From contig CM030834.1 in NCBI GenBank assembly GCA_018105865.1, positions 16,765,219-16,829,218 on the forward strand: a stretch of DNA of 64,000 bases, given 5' to 3'. This DNA is from Metaphire vulgaris (Eukaryota; Annelida; Clitellata; Crassiclitellata; Megascolecidae). Below the pieces are notes generated by a model, which saw only the letters and a list, made by a program, of their open reading frames with translations, ran no database searches and was not told the origin of the DNA. Made by a program: the position numbers and the translations under genes. Shown here one piece after another: positions 24,683-39,293 of the stretch. The stretch's first letter is position 1; each line of letters begins with the position of its first letter.

Positions 24683-24943
24683 AAGGACATTCGTCATTGT
24701 AAAAAGTTATTGCTGATGTTAAAATGTTATTACGAATGTTCTTGTATGTAATTATGTTATGATGACTGTATAATTGTATTGTATACGAATGTTAATGTTG
24801 TACATAATGTTTCATTGTTTGCTTGTATAAGACTGATAATTATGTGCATAATGTGTTAGATAAGTACACAGATTTGTTACCCCACACTCGGGATGGGTCC
24901 ATAAGAATGAATGGGGACCATTCATAGGTAAAGTCCGGGGTAA

Positions 24944-27132
<2,189 letters not shown>

Positions 27133-27347
27133 ATGGAGTTTCTTTTTGGTAAAAAGAAGACACCTCAAGAGATGCTGCGACAGAACCAGCGAGCACTTAA
27201 TAAGGCAATGAGGGAGTTAGACAGAGAACGTCAGCGCATGGAGCAGCAGGAGAAGAAGGTCATAGCAGACATTAAGAAAATGGCCAAACAAGGCCAGCAA
27301 GTAAGAAGGATAAAATGTTTTGCGTGTTTTCAATAGCTCAGTTATTA

Positions 27348-27424
<77 letters not shown>

Positions 27425-30390
27425 AACAATATATGTGAACCACATTTACCTTTTATTTTTGTATTGGTGTTTCTGAGTGGACATCTTTATAATAATGGTG
27501 ATAAAATCAGTTTACTTGCATATATGTGATGAGATTTTATGTTTATATGAAAAACATGTCAATGTTGTTTGGTGGTTTTAAATTGCTGCAATGCACTTGT
27601 TATGCTTTCTATTTTTCAACTTTCTCTGAGCTTGTGTTCATGAATGATGACATTCTGACAGGATGCAGTCAAGATAATGGCCAAAGATTTAGTACGGACT
27701 CGACGGTACATCAAAAAGTTCATGATAATGAGAGCGAACATACAGGCGGTGTCTCTGAAACTTCAGACTCTGAAATCTACTGATGCAATGGCTCAGGCAA
27801 TGAAGGGGGTCACCAAGGCTATGGCTACAATGAACAGACAGGTGTGATGTTTTGCTTTTCACACATAACTTATCTTCATGTCATTAAGTAATATACCTAA
27901 TAAGCTAAGTCCCTAGATGAATCCTGTAATGATCTCTTGATCTCTTAAGCCACAGATTTCACCTGATTATTGCTGAATGTATTACTGCGTTACTACTGGT
28001 TGGATGGAATAATGAGGGCAGGTATGATGAGATGGCATCCAGACTTTATTAGTTGTTTAATGAGATTGGTCTTTTTGTTTATTTTTGCAATGACTTTTGA
28101 TTGTTTAGCTGACTGCAGCTTTAGTTTTCCTTATTGATGGTATGCATATCAATACTGGAGTTTGTGTATGTCTGAGTGTGTGTTTATATGTATGTGTGTG
28201 TTTTGTAATATCATTGTTAGTGAATCTCAGATACCTGTTAGATAAATATATAAAATTTAGCATCTAAATTTATTTATTAGATTTGTTGCCTTGATTGAAA
28301 TGGATCTTTACAGTTAAAGCTTCCAGAGATTCAGAAGATTATGATGGAATTTGAGAAACAGTCAGAGATTATGGACATGAAAGAAGAGATGATGAATGAT
28401 GCCATAGATGATGCAATGGGTGATGATGAAGATGAAGAAGAAAGGTAACCTATTTTAGCTTGCTATATAGTATGGTTGTTATGTCAAAAATCCAATTTTC
28501 TAATTTACTCTTTTGGGCAGTTTTAGTAAATCACTTCATCTATGCATGTTAGGAATTAGGCCTATGGCAATGAATAGAAATAGAATGTCATATAACAAGT
28601 GAGTTGGTACAACGCCATTCTTTTCTTTGACATACTGTTACTGTTATTAAGATGATTAATATCTTTAAACCTTAGGAATTCCAATTAAAAGCCTGTCCTC
28701 AAGAAACTCTCTTGTGCTATATGTGAATAATTTTCTCAAACTCACCTTGACAAATATCTACAATTTTTCACAGACAAAATGTATGGTATCAGACTCAAAT
28801 TTTCAATAATATCTCACAGATGACGACTGGTGCCAAAAGCTCCTCCCCCAATATTTTCACAGCATTCCGCCCAATGACTCTGCCTTAAATACATCATCTA
28901 CCATCTATTTACTATACTTTTGTACTATATAACCATACATCTATTTACCGAACAAATGGTATCTGCTGGATGCTATTCTAACTCATATCTTTAAGCAGTG
29001 TTTGTTGTTATTGGACCAGTAAATACCCATTTGAGTTGTCAGGTACCTTCCCATCAGCCTATGCTAGAGCGCTTGTCCAACTATTGCTGAAAAAGCCAAC
29101 ATTTGACTAAAAACATTTGTATAACTATAGGTCCGTCTGAAATTTAAATTTTACATCTAAACTTATTGAATGCATTGTGCTAAGTCGAATAAATGTATTG
29201 GTACATCTTTCACAGCACAATCTTTTATTGTATAATCATCAAATTGAACATTTCATTCAACTGAAAATGCTCTCCTGGCTGTTCATGATTTTGTCATGAT
29301 ATATTATTATGATTGTCTTCATCACTTGAGCCATTTCTGCTGTGCCAAAACCTGCTTTCAATCCTCTTGCCAATGCTCTTGTTCCCAGTAGATTTGATTG
29401 TAAATACTTATAAAATGATATGGCCAAATTTAATGTGTAAAAGCTTCAAAGGATTCAGAATTCTGTGCTCAAGCCATTAATTTCTGTGACTTACATGTGA
29501 CAAAGTTGTTTTTATGTATTTCAATTGCTCAAATCCAGTCCAGGGATTGGCTTTTGGAAATCCCGGGATTTTGGAATTGAAAATGGACCAGAATTTGTGG
29601 ATTAATTTCTTACTGCACACTTTGTTTTCATTTGTTTTTTCTCAGTGAGGCAATAGTCGCTCAGGTTTTGGATGAACTTGGCTTGCAGTTGACAGACCAA
29701 TTAACTGGTAAATGAATTATGCATTAATATACTAATGTAATTACTAATGTATGATCACAGTTTACCAGAAAATGCTACTGGTACTTGTTATTCTACACTT
29801 ATACTGGCATGTCAAACTGAATCATAGCAATAAGTATTTAAGTGCACTAATAAAACAACTAATTTGGTTACATTGTTGCTGAAAACCTTAGGGAGGTTCA
29901 ATGTTTATGTTTACGTTTATAAGGTATGAGCTGCACCAAGCTTTGGTTTGGTCTGTTGTCTGAAACTTATGGTTTGTGGTTTAGAATAATTAATACAATG
30001 TTTCACCTAAAATTATTGTTTTAGTACAATTATGTGTAGAGTTCTTATGTGTACTCAAAATAGTATGAAGTGAGGTGCTGAATTTTGATTTAAATCAATT
30101 TTGACAATGACAAGGTAGCATTAGAGACCAGCAAATCCAGTTTGATAATCAGATCAGTTGATATAAAATTATTATATTATTATATTATATTAGGTTATTT
30201 TTGTATAGGCCTAGTTTCATTTGACAATAGATTGTGATATATTTTGAATATCTTGTATTCTTTCACTTTAGGTCTTCCATCCACTGGGAAAGGCAGTGTT
30301 GCAGAATCTGCTGGTCCATCTAAGCAGGCAGTCCTTGATGGAGCTGATGCAGATCTGGAGGCACGACTAGAAAACTTACGAAGACAGTAA
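27133..30390 (+). CDS. CHMP2A: Charged multivesicular body protein 2A (ESCRT-III), five exons
   Basis: Core ESCRT-III subunit that polymerises on membranes for multivesicular body sorting, abscission and nuclear envelope sealing. It recruits VPS4. Exons: 27133-27300, 27662-27841, 28314-28444, 29646-29707 and 30272-30390. All are GT-AG and in phase, giving 219 residues (human 222). The basic N-terminal helix starts MEFLFGKKKTPQEMLRQNQR. Conserved core blocks include IADIKKMAKQGQ, RTRRYIKKF, LKLPEIQKIMMEFE and DMKEEMMNDAIDDAMGD. The acidic linker GDDEDEEE is followed by a C-terminal MIT-interacting motif DLEARLENLRRQ. Intron 1 contains a long (TA)n tract and intron 3 a degenerate LINE. The gene is divergent from RAB21 and converges on GTF2E1. 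Very secure. Confidence 0.96.
27351..27422. repeat. (TA)n microsatellite
   Basis: About 36 perfect units, 50 bp after CHMP2A exon 1. Confidence 0.97.
28740..29320 (+). mobile_element. Degenerate CR1/L2-like LINE relic in CHMP2A intron 3
   Basis: Broken frames recall the RT N-terminal region, with stop codons: LVQLLLKKPTFD, then LYNYRSV, NFTSKLIECIVLSRIN, and a HNLL...H...FIQ block. Old and strongly decayed. Confidence 0.6.
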
Positions 30391-30953
30391 ATTCAGCGAC
30401 AGGGTTTAACGCTGTATCTTTCAATATCATGTTACTGAATCACTCAAACAAGTTTGTCTAAACAAAATGCTAGTTTTTTCCCAAACAGTAGTTCTAAATA
30501 AGAATGACATAAAAATGTGTATAATGCAGACTTTATTCTATTTCAAGAAAGACGGTTAATTAATATTTTTTACTTTGATTTCTTCTCTAATGAAAGCATT
30601 GTTGTCAGTGAAGTTTTTACATTAACTCTTTAATGACAGATGTAGGGTTGAAATAATTCCAGTACAAAAGAGTTAATTGGTGTTCATTGAATTGATGCTT
30701 TTAAGTTGTTGTACACATTGTTTGTAACAAATTAAATGGTTCATTAAGTGTTGTCAATTTAGTGAGATCTCTGATCAACAATACCTACCCGCTGACTGTA
30801 GACTCTTTACAATGGCTCGTTAAAAAGTCATTGTTTGAGCTTTAGAGCCTTAAATCCTTGCAGGTTGAAAATTTGCTACTTCCTTTCTGTTTTACCATTT
30901 CCAACAAGTGACATTTTGCGCAAGTTAGAAATAGGTCATATAGAGGTGGCAAT

Positions 30954-31396
30954 CAGGGCTGTAGCCAGGGGCAGGGGGACAAGCTGCCTCGGGCGCCGCC
31001 TTAGTGGGGGGTCACCCAGTGGCGGCTCCACCGGGAGGCCCGTGGCCCCCCTATTGAGAGCCTGGCCCCCCAGTTGGGACCCTATACTTAATGCTACATA
31101 CATTAAACAACAAATGGTTGGCCCACATGATTAGAAGTTGCCACCCCAACGGCCCCCCACTTGCCAAATCCTAGAGCCGCCACTGGGGACACCAGAAAAC
31201 ATGGTTGTAACAAGTTAAACGCCCGTTGAAGGTATTGCCAGTATGATAAGCAAAAAAGGTCATCACCTGCTTTCTGCACTGCTTTCAATGTCGTGAAAAG
31301 TATGGTAAGCAAAAAAAGAGATCACCAGTTTTTAACCTGTTGGGGCAAAATATTTATACCTTGCCCTGGGCACCAAATACTCTATCTACGGCTCTG
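30954..31396. mobile_element. Outer hAT MITE of a nested pair
   Basis: Ends CAGGGCTGTAGCCAGGGG and (reverse complement) CAGAGCCGTAGATAGAG, flanks gtggcaat / gtgacaat (7 of 8). It contains two gataagcaaaaaaggt / gtaagcaaaaaaag words and is interrupted by the element at 31017-31185. Confidence 0.82.
31017..31185. mobile_element. Inner hAT MITE (CAGTGGCGGCTC family)
   Basis: Ends CAGTGGCGGCTC / GAGCCGCCACTG, flanks gggtcacc / gggacacc (7 of 8). Sister of 8571-8761. Confidence 0.9.
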
Positions 31397-31808
31397 GTGA
31401 CAATAGTATTAACGATTTTCAGCCTTCTCTTAATAGTGTGGGCTTAATGGTATAAATAACAAGTACAATATCCAAGTTTTGATTGCCAACATAAGATGAT
31501 TAGCCAAGCAACTAAACCTCTTTGCACATAACAGAATCTATAAATGTGTTCATTTCACTTTGTCATGTTATGTTACATTTTTTGCAATAAGCATATCTCA
31601 AAATCATGAAATTGCAATGCAAGAACAGTGTATTCAATTTCCTGTAAGTTCTTAAATAATTTTATAATTCTAGTTTAAACTACTCACTGTTATTAGCTCA
31701 ATACTGTAAATTGTTTAGAAAGTCAATATGATCTAATCAGATAGATGCTGTCTATAACAGTCAATAAACGTGCTCATAATAGCCAGAATCAGAACACAAA
31801 GCCTACAG
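31397..31808. other. Convergent 3' regions of CHMP2A and GTF2E1
   Basis: Together with 30391-30953 this is the gap between the two stop codons. Apart from the nested MITEs nothing is recognised. Confidence 0.45.
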
Positions 31809-34800
31809 CTAGCCATACTTTTCTTCGTAGATTTCTTGGCCTATACGAATATATTCCTCCTTTTCAGCAGGACTCATTGTTTCCAATATTTCTTCAGAAA
31901 TGTCTTTATATGGAATTTGATTTCCACCAACTTCAACTGTCCAGTTGGTTTCATCATCATCATCATCACTTTCATTCATGTATTTATCTTCAACTAAAAA
32001 AATGTCATGCAAGAGAAACTTAAATCTTAACTACTTATCATTATGATAATAATTTAGAAATTATGCTCAATAATTAGTATAATAATAATTAGCTACAGTT
32101 AAGTAATTCCTAATATATCACCAAATAAAATTATGTTCTTTTATATGACCATTTATGATGCCCCAAGATATTATTTGATGGTACTCCAAATCCATTTGCA
32201 AAAGATCAAGCCAATTTCATAGATCAGTCTGTAGGAAATAGCAAGAAAGACTATAAGGGAAAAAGCAGTTGGAAGAGATGTTTCAAGGATAGATTTGAAA
32301 GTACTGTTTTTGGAAGATCAGACAGACAGATTAGTAAAGTTCATATTTTTGGGCCTGCAACAGAAAATGATCTCTTGCCAATCTCAGTATCAGCAGTAGT
32401 CAGTGAACTCTTGGTTTAATGTGAATTGCAGTAACATTTCTGAAGCAAAAAAACAAATGCCATTTTAATTATTAAAACCATGATAAAGGATGAAGCAGGA
32501 TCAGAGATGTTTAAAATTCTAGATGAATATCATCAGGGCTTTTTGTGCCGGAGCGAGGCGGAACGGCATTCTGGGAAATCTGAAGACTGGTGTTTTTGCA
32601 ACATTAAATTCGTAAATAGAAAATTTAGAACTATCTATTTTCCGTATCATTTTTCAAATTTCAATAATCATTGAGTTTTCTTCAGCATGCTAATTAAAGG
32701 CACATCAAATACTGTTGTAGTGTTTAAAACCATTATAGTAACTGTACAGCTGCTACATCATGTTGAAAATTGACCTCCGATAATTGCATTCCAGAAAATA
32801 TTTTTTTACAAAAAAGACCCGAATATCATAATTAGATTACAGACAATAAAAATGAAGAGATGGAAAACCTTGTTGAGATATGCTTGGTTTCTGGAATGTT
32901 TCCAAGTCACTGTCTTCTGAGTCATTTCTTGATGTAGATGTAGATTTAGTTTCATGGTCCAGCAAAGTTTTCATTATGTCATCTGCATCAGGTGGATCAA
33001 AATTTCCCTCCATCAACATGCCAATATCTGATGGATTGGTCTTAATGTAAAGAAATGCAACCATCATACAGTCAATTTTATGCTTTGCACACATATCATA
33101 CTACATACTTGTAATGCTAAAATAATTGAAATACTCCATTGTTCCATGATATAAATATGAGTTTGGATTCAATTATGCAATACTAATATTAAGCACTAAT
33201 AAAAACTTGAAATATAGACCACCAAGCCCAAGTAAAGGCAATCAGAATCAAGGATCTGCCACAACAGGTCTAAGCCAGAGATTACCTGCCTCCTCTGAGT
33301 GTGATTCTACTTTTTGTATTCCAAACAAGTCAGTGTCATTGATGGAAACAAGAAATTCCTTCAAAAGCTCTTGGAAGTTTTAAGCAACACTGTGGAATAA
33401 AACAAACAGATCTATATAAATAGCATGCTCACAGATATGGATGGTTCTGGTCCACTGCCACCTTCAATGGTGCTTTCCTTCATCCAGATGGGTGTTTCCT
33501 TTGGTTTTATTGCTGAAGTATTCGAGCTTTCTCCTTCCATAGCTATCTTCACTTCATTTACATAAGTGAAACCAATATTCTTAGTTGTGTCACCGCTCCA
33601 TTTCTTTGCATCTGCAGCACGTAAATTGCCTCCGCCTGATCTGAAGCAGTGAATTACTGGAACACCGTTACATATGCAATAGGAAAAATCACATCTACTA
33701 GAACAGCGGTTCTCAACCTGTGGGTCGCGACCCCCACGGGGGTCGAATGACGATTTGCCAGGGGTCGCCCGAGACCATCAGAAATATGGGGTAGTCTCTT
33801 TTCTTGTTATTGTACAAAATTTCCTCATTGGTAGTTACGACGTACTAGTTGTCTACTATAATTGTCATTCGAAGATAGACATGGAGACAATTAAATAATA
33901 ACGATTTCGAACATTTTTATTGTCGTAGCATTATTATTTTAGCAGTTTACATTGTGAACGAAAATAATTTAACCGTTGGGGGGGGGGGGGTCGCGACATC
34001 ATGTGGAATTGAATTAAAAGGGTCGCGGCACCAAAAAGGTTGAGAACCGCTGTACTAGAATCATCAGCATAGCTTGAAATGCATCAACACCAAAACGCTA
34101 CACATTAGAACCTACCCCGCAGTGACGTAACTACATTGGAGCAAACTGGAGCAATTGCTCCGGTTGGACCACCCAGGGTCATTTGTGCAAATCGTGTAAA
34201 TCCGATGCAAAAATTTTAGGGTGGGGTGGGGTAGGCCAGGTATAGTAGGTTCTGCAACTGGTTGTTTATAACTTTTTGCACCAGTCTGGCAGGTTCAATA
34301 TGTGAAACGTTAGGAGCCTAAATATGACTATTTTTAGTACCGTAGCATCTAGCATGACTCAGAGGACTGTACTGGATATACAGATATAGGCTGGCAGTCA
34401 CTATCCTTAGGGTCCTAGCAGAAGATCCCCGCCGTGTCTGTTACAATGACACACACAATAGTAACATTGTCCTAGTTTAGTAATGGTGTAGGTTTCAGTG
34501 TATCAGTATCAGCAGCAAATTAGCAATGGGTGAGGGGTGGGCGGCAAAGTGGGAGGGATGCTTGTCTGACGTGTCACTGCTACGAGTTCAAATAGGGCAA
34601 GTTATCTTCATTCTTTTGACGTTGGTATTGAGTACTCGTTCGAAATCTGAACGGTTTATCAAGTTGAAGACGGCTGCGAATGCTGAATGTACCACGATGT
34701 CGCAGGAAAGACTTGATTGAGTCTTTGTTGCTATATCAGTTAACTGGAACTGAATAGAAACTATAATTTGCAACCCTACAACTGAAATTGAATAGAAACT

Positions 34801-37755
34801 GTAATTTTTCAGAAACTGAAATTGTAAGTATATGCTGAAAAATTTTTAAAGATCATTTTTAGATTTAAATACACAATTTACCTGTTGAGCGTGATTTTGA
34901 AAGCGCCATTCAAATTTAATGAAATTTTACTTGCCTACTTACTTTATCACATAACTATGCAATGTGCACGATGACTAAACCGAGATGGAGATGCACTGAC
35001 TTTCTGGAGAAAGTGTCATGCATCCTACTTTTAATTAGCAGACCTGGCTGAAGAGATAATCACTGGGCCTGCCTCACAATCTTATATAGAGCAAATCTTC
35101 ACACTGTGTGGGTGGTTAACAGCTGGCCAAAGGAAATGTCTCAAAAAAAATTTAGAAATTAGTCTTAAAATTAAATGCACATTTGATTTAACTTGCAGTA
35201 GATACACTTAACTGAACTGAACAATTGTTACTTGGAAATTCTTGTACGTTGACACTTGACAGTCTGCATAAGTTTTGTTGTAACTGCAGCATTAAAATCA
35301 TTGTGCATTATTGCATTTGAATAGCTGATGATAACAGTGGTTTGATTGTAAATTTTTCCTCCAATACATTTGGAGAAAGAAAGCGAAGGTCATGTGACAA
35401 TTATCTGACAGCTCAAAACTGAAATAATATACAGTACTGAAACTAAAATCAATTAAAATCCCAAAACTGAACTGAAACTAGAATTTTCCCCAAAACTGAA
35501 ACTGAATAAAAACTAACATTATACTAACTACCGTAGTCTATCATCTGACGATTTAGTTGCACATTTTGCATCATTGGTGGACCGTCTACAGGACTTGGGC
35601 TAGTAGTAAATATCATGATAAAAACTTCGTGACTCAAGAAAAGTGTTGCTATAACCTGAAATGTTGAACGTCAACAATTACAGGGAAGAAAGTGGTACAG
35701 CCCAGGTGTCTTTTTGTGTATCTAAATTGCACTAAAATTCACCTACGAGCATTTGTGATTTTAAAAAATTACAGGAGTGATACCCCGGACCTCTTTAGAA
35801 AGGGGAGGGAGAGGAGTGAGGGGAATGAAAGGGAGGGAAGAAGGGGATGGCGGCATATGCCGCATAGGGAGGGACGAGTGTTTGGCTCCAGTCGATATTT
35901 TTTTCCTAGCTACGTCAATGCTACTTGAATGCCTCATGCGTGCAACTTAGGTCCTGTCAGTAAATTTTAGACCTACAACACAAAAAGAACAACATAACAG
36001 ATCACAGACAGTCTCCTGGGACGGCTCTCTGTCGACCCCTCGTCCCGTCCATTGCGGCGTGCCACAGGGGTCTGTCCTGGGGCCGCTGTTATTCGTCCTT
36101 TACGTGGCCGATGTCGGGCGTGTCATCGACTCGCTCGGCCTGTCCTCCCACGCGTACGCCGATGATGTGCAGGTATACGCCGCCTGCCCCCCAGGCGAGA
36201 CCGGCGAGCTGCGAACTCGGGTCCAGGACTGTGTGCTCGAGGTGGCGGAATGGATGGCATCGAACCGTCTTGCCCTCAACCCGGGGCAAGACGGAGCTCC
36301 TGTGGCTGAGCACCCCGAGGAGGGGACACCTCATCGACCCAACACCATTCGAGATAGGTGGTAAAGAAGTCGCGCCTTCCAACGAGCTCCGCCTCCTAGG
36401 GGTGCTCATCGACTCCTCTCTGACCCTCGCCGGGCATCTCAGCGCCGTGACCCGCTCTTGCTTCTTCCAACTCCGGCGACTTAGGGAAGTTCGCCGTCAC
36501 ATAACAACACCGCCGCCATCCATCTCGTCCGCGCTCTCGTACTTTCGAGACTGGATTACTGTAACAGTGTCCTTCTCGGACTTCCTGGGAACCAGCTTAG
36601 CAGACTCCAGGCGGTCATCAATGCCTCTGCGCGCGGATTATTTTCGGCCTGAGGCGGCACGAGCATGTGACACCTGTGCTAAGGACAGGCTCCATTGGCT
36701 TCGGGTCCCGGAGCGCATAGTCTACAAGCGGTGTTGGCTGACTTTCCGCGGCCGGGACCCCGCCTGCCCCAATTACTTGTCACGCCTGGTACGGAAACAA
36801 ACGACGACCGGTGCCGTCTCCAGCTGAGATCCAGCAGTCGCCACCGGCTTTACGTTCCTCCTCCGGCCAGGACTCGGAAGTTTGGCGAGCGCTCCATGAC
36901 TCACGGCAACCCACTTCTGTGGAATGCGCTCCCCGATTCGCTGGCCGGGACTATTTCTCCTGAAACGTTCGCCAAAGAACTAAAAACGTACTTGTTCACC
37001 AGATCGTACAGTTATTAGCTGTGTGTTGATTGTACAGCGCTTTTGGTTTTGGCCGATGGCCATGTTACGGCGCTTCATAAATAGTCGAATAATAATAATA
37101 ATAACTAAATCTATAACCTGGAAGTTTTGATATCTCTTGGCTGCGGTTCAAGTACCTCAGGTGCTAAGTTGATGTCATCTAACTCCTGTAGCAATTTATA
37201 TATCGGTTCCATCTGATTGTTGTATCTTGTCATAAGTGTCTCTGAGCATGTCTGTGGCTCATCAGAAGTGTCTTCTTCAACTTCGGTCTGGCAGTAGGTA
37301 CAAAGCAGCTGTCCGGTCACATTCATAAGTCTGCCGACGTCCAGATCCGTATACGTGGACTGGCAATTGGGGCAGAGGAACGAAGGCCGTCGCGTCGACT
37401 GCCTTTCGTCCGTCTCGATCTTCTTCCTCATGCTGAGCAGTTTGTACTTGACGACGTTTATGAAGACGTTGTAGCTGATGTAGTAGTAGTTGTGTCGCGT
37501 CGTTCGACCCTCGGAGTCCGTCTCCACGCGCATCCTCGCCTTGATGAAGTGCTCCTGCTTGAGGGCGTTCATGTAGCCGCGCAGCTGCTTCTGGTCAAAC
37601 TGGATCAGTTCGGCAAGGTCGTCTTCCTTGATGCACGGGTGATGCATCAGGAGGTCCATTATGACCGCCTCCTCGATCCTGTAGAATCCACGCATCACGT
37701 ATTTGATGAGTTTCTTTAGAGCATCGGGAACCTGTGTCAACACTTGGTCGCTCAT
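31809..37755 (-). CDS. GTF2E1: General transcription factor IIE subunit 1 (TFIIE alpha), four exons
   Basis: Large subunit of TFIIE, which recruits and stimulates TFIIH at RNA polymerase II promoters. Exons in transcript order: 37118-37755, 33433-33640, 32869-33040 and 31809-31993. All are GT-AG and in phase, giving 400 residues (human 439). Residues about 8-115 form the winged helix (KYVMRGFYRIEEA, FDQKQLRGYMN, MRVETDSEGRTTRHNYY). A C4 zinc finger follows with C128, C131, C152 and C155. The middle is variable and contains KETPIWMKESTIEG. The C-terminus has an acidic DDDDD patch and the TFIIH-binding end EETMSPAEKEEYIRIG-like block (read here as ETMSPAEKEEYIRIGQ). Intron 1 (3.5 kb) holds a SPIN-like hAT element and a CR1-like LINE. 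Intron 3 holds another hAT MITE. Confidence 0.95.
32534..32821. mobile_element. hAT MITE (CAGGGCTTTTTGT family), 288 bp
   Basis: Ends CAGGGCTTTTTGT and acaaaaaagacccg, flanked by perfect aatatcat at 32526-32533 and 32822-32829. In GTF2E1 intron 3. Confidence 0.75.
33704..34052. mobile_element. SPIN-like hAT MITE, 349 bp
   Basis: Ends CAGCGGTTCTCAACC / GGTTGAGAACCGCTG with perfect 8-bp duplication tactagaa at 33696-33703 and 34053-34060. The first 60 or so bases (tgtgggtcgcgacccc..., gggggtcgaa...) and the last 60 (aaagggtcgcggcac...) read like the SPIN/OposCharlie group of hAT elements. In GTF2E1 intron 1. Confidence 0.88.
36001..37105 (+). mobile_element. CR1-like LINE, 5'-truncated, frameshifted
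   Basis: The plus-strand frames encode the RT palm (GVPQGSVLGPLLF at 36056 on, then AYADDVQVYA) and the downstream C-terminal region (LRLLGVLIDSSLTLAGHLS, LREVRRHI, DRLHWLRVPERI, GNPLLWNALPDS). The frame changes near 36290, again in the 36500-36690 stretch and near 36800. The 3' end reads ...gcgcttcataaat followed by (AAT)n to 37105. It is far more GC-rich than the surrounding host DNA. In GTF2E1 intron 1, antisense to the gene. Confidence 0.9.
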
Positions 37756-38110
37756 TTCGCTTATTTTCGACGTTGATTCGTATAAATTAACTGGGAACTG
37801 TTAAGGTATAGCTGCAACTGCTACCAGAAGCAACGAGTTAGACTTCAAGAAATTCGTCCTGTCTATTGCAGAACAGCAAACCGCTGTCTACATTTTGTTC
37901 AAACTTTTGAATAGATCCATAAGTAAGTATGACGAAAATATCATGTTACTGGACTTCCTTTGGCATGAAATTCTCAACTGGCGTTCAGTCGCAGCTCACA
38001 GGCACAGTTGTTTATTTATGCATATAGAACTGCGAGACAAAATCACGAAAATTAATTAATCATTGATGTGGTTTTTCACACAGGGCAGACCACTTTAAAC
38101 CTTGCTATTA

Positions 38111-38504
38111 GGGGCCGTCCATAAATTACGTCATGCTGTTGAGCGGGTCCGGCCATTTGTGACGAAGTATGACGAGGGGTTCCGTAAATGTGACGTCACG
38201 CAAAAAATTTAGGCCATGACCTTTGACCTTTTTTGCTTGTCTGACCTTTTATGTTTGTCAGGGATTTTGGAGAAGAAAAAATACAATTATGACCTATTTT
38301 TTGCTTGTCAGGGTTTTTCGAGAGGAAAAAAATACAAGAATGGCCTTTTTTTGCTTGTCAAGACTTTTTGGAAGACGAAAATGGTGGGCGGGGGTCGGCC
38401 CGTTGTGACGTCATATTTTAAGGGTCCGACGTTTTGTGACGTCGCGTTACGTAGGGGGGTCAAAAAAGTGCCAAATTCGCGTTACGTAATTTATGGACGA
38501 CCCC
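38111..38504. mobile_element. PIF/Harbinger-type MITE, 394 bp
   Basis: Ends GGGGCCGTCCATAAATTACG and its inverse cgtaatttatggacgacccc, with 3-bp duplication TTA on both sides. Inside are about three tandem units each containing tttttgcttgtca. Confidence 0.88.
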
Positions 38505-38543
38505 TTAGGCCTATATTATAACGAGAACGAGATGAGCATGGTG

Positions 38544-38733
38544 CAGGGTTATTTCTAGGATTATCAATTTGAGGAGGTGTCGGTAAATTCTGGGGGTCCC
38601 TTGCCAAAAAGTCTAACAAGCAAAAAAGATCATTCCATAGGCCATAGCTGAAATTAAGGGGTTGAGGTGTCGACAGTCGATCTCAAACGGGTGTTGGGGT
38701 GTTGGTGTGTTGATGGGTGTAAAAATATCCCTG
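38544..38733. mobile_element. hAT MITE (CAGGGTTATTTCTA family), 190 bp
   Basis: Ends CAGGGTTATTTCTAG and gtaaaaatatccctg, flanks gcatggtg / gtctggtg (6 of 8). Contains taacaagcaaaaaagatcat. Its right end recurs at 880-911. Confidence 0.7.
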
Positions 38734-38878
38734 GTCTGGTGCCGCGGATGGCCTGAAGGCCTACAAGAAGTCTAGCAACGTAAATGTTCTTCGTCATCAA
38801 GAATTAGCCCTACTTTTTGAATGAATGAATGAGTTTATTTATTTCCAAAAGCAGACAGTAATCATCAATCCGACTATA

Positions 38879-38915
<37 letters not shown>

Positions 38916-39293
38916 CTTAATTAAGGTGGAAAAATGAAAAAGGACATTACATGTTCACAGTAAATAAAGACAATTGACATTACCATGAGCATAAGGAAAC
39001 AAACAAGATTAACCTAAGGGATCCTGGAATCCCGGTAGTTGGTTAATCTAGAATGTCACAGTATAAGGTAATCACTATTATGCATATGGTCAAGGATCAA
39101 GAGGAACTTCTATAATTGTCTATGTAATGTTTCACAAAAACAGGAGAATGTTAACATTGATAAGAGATTAGCATTATAACATTCAAATGAAGGGCTTTGG
39201 ACTGGGTACCTACTACCTATCAATTTCTGCTTTCATAAACAGAAGGCAAAATTCAGTGTAGGGGTGCCTACACGCTCTACAGTACAGTATTAC

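Noticed and set aside
34122..35920. Possible 1.8 kb hAT element with ends cagtgacgtaactac and tagctacgtcaatg
   Set aside because: The ends match only roughly and the flanking 8-mers do not agree.
37492..37719. Plus-strand 75-codon frame
   Set aside because: Antisense shadow of GTF2E1 exon 1.
38216..38521. Open frames in two plus frames
   Set aside because: They arise from tandem units of a Harbinger-type MITE.
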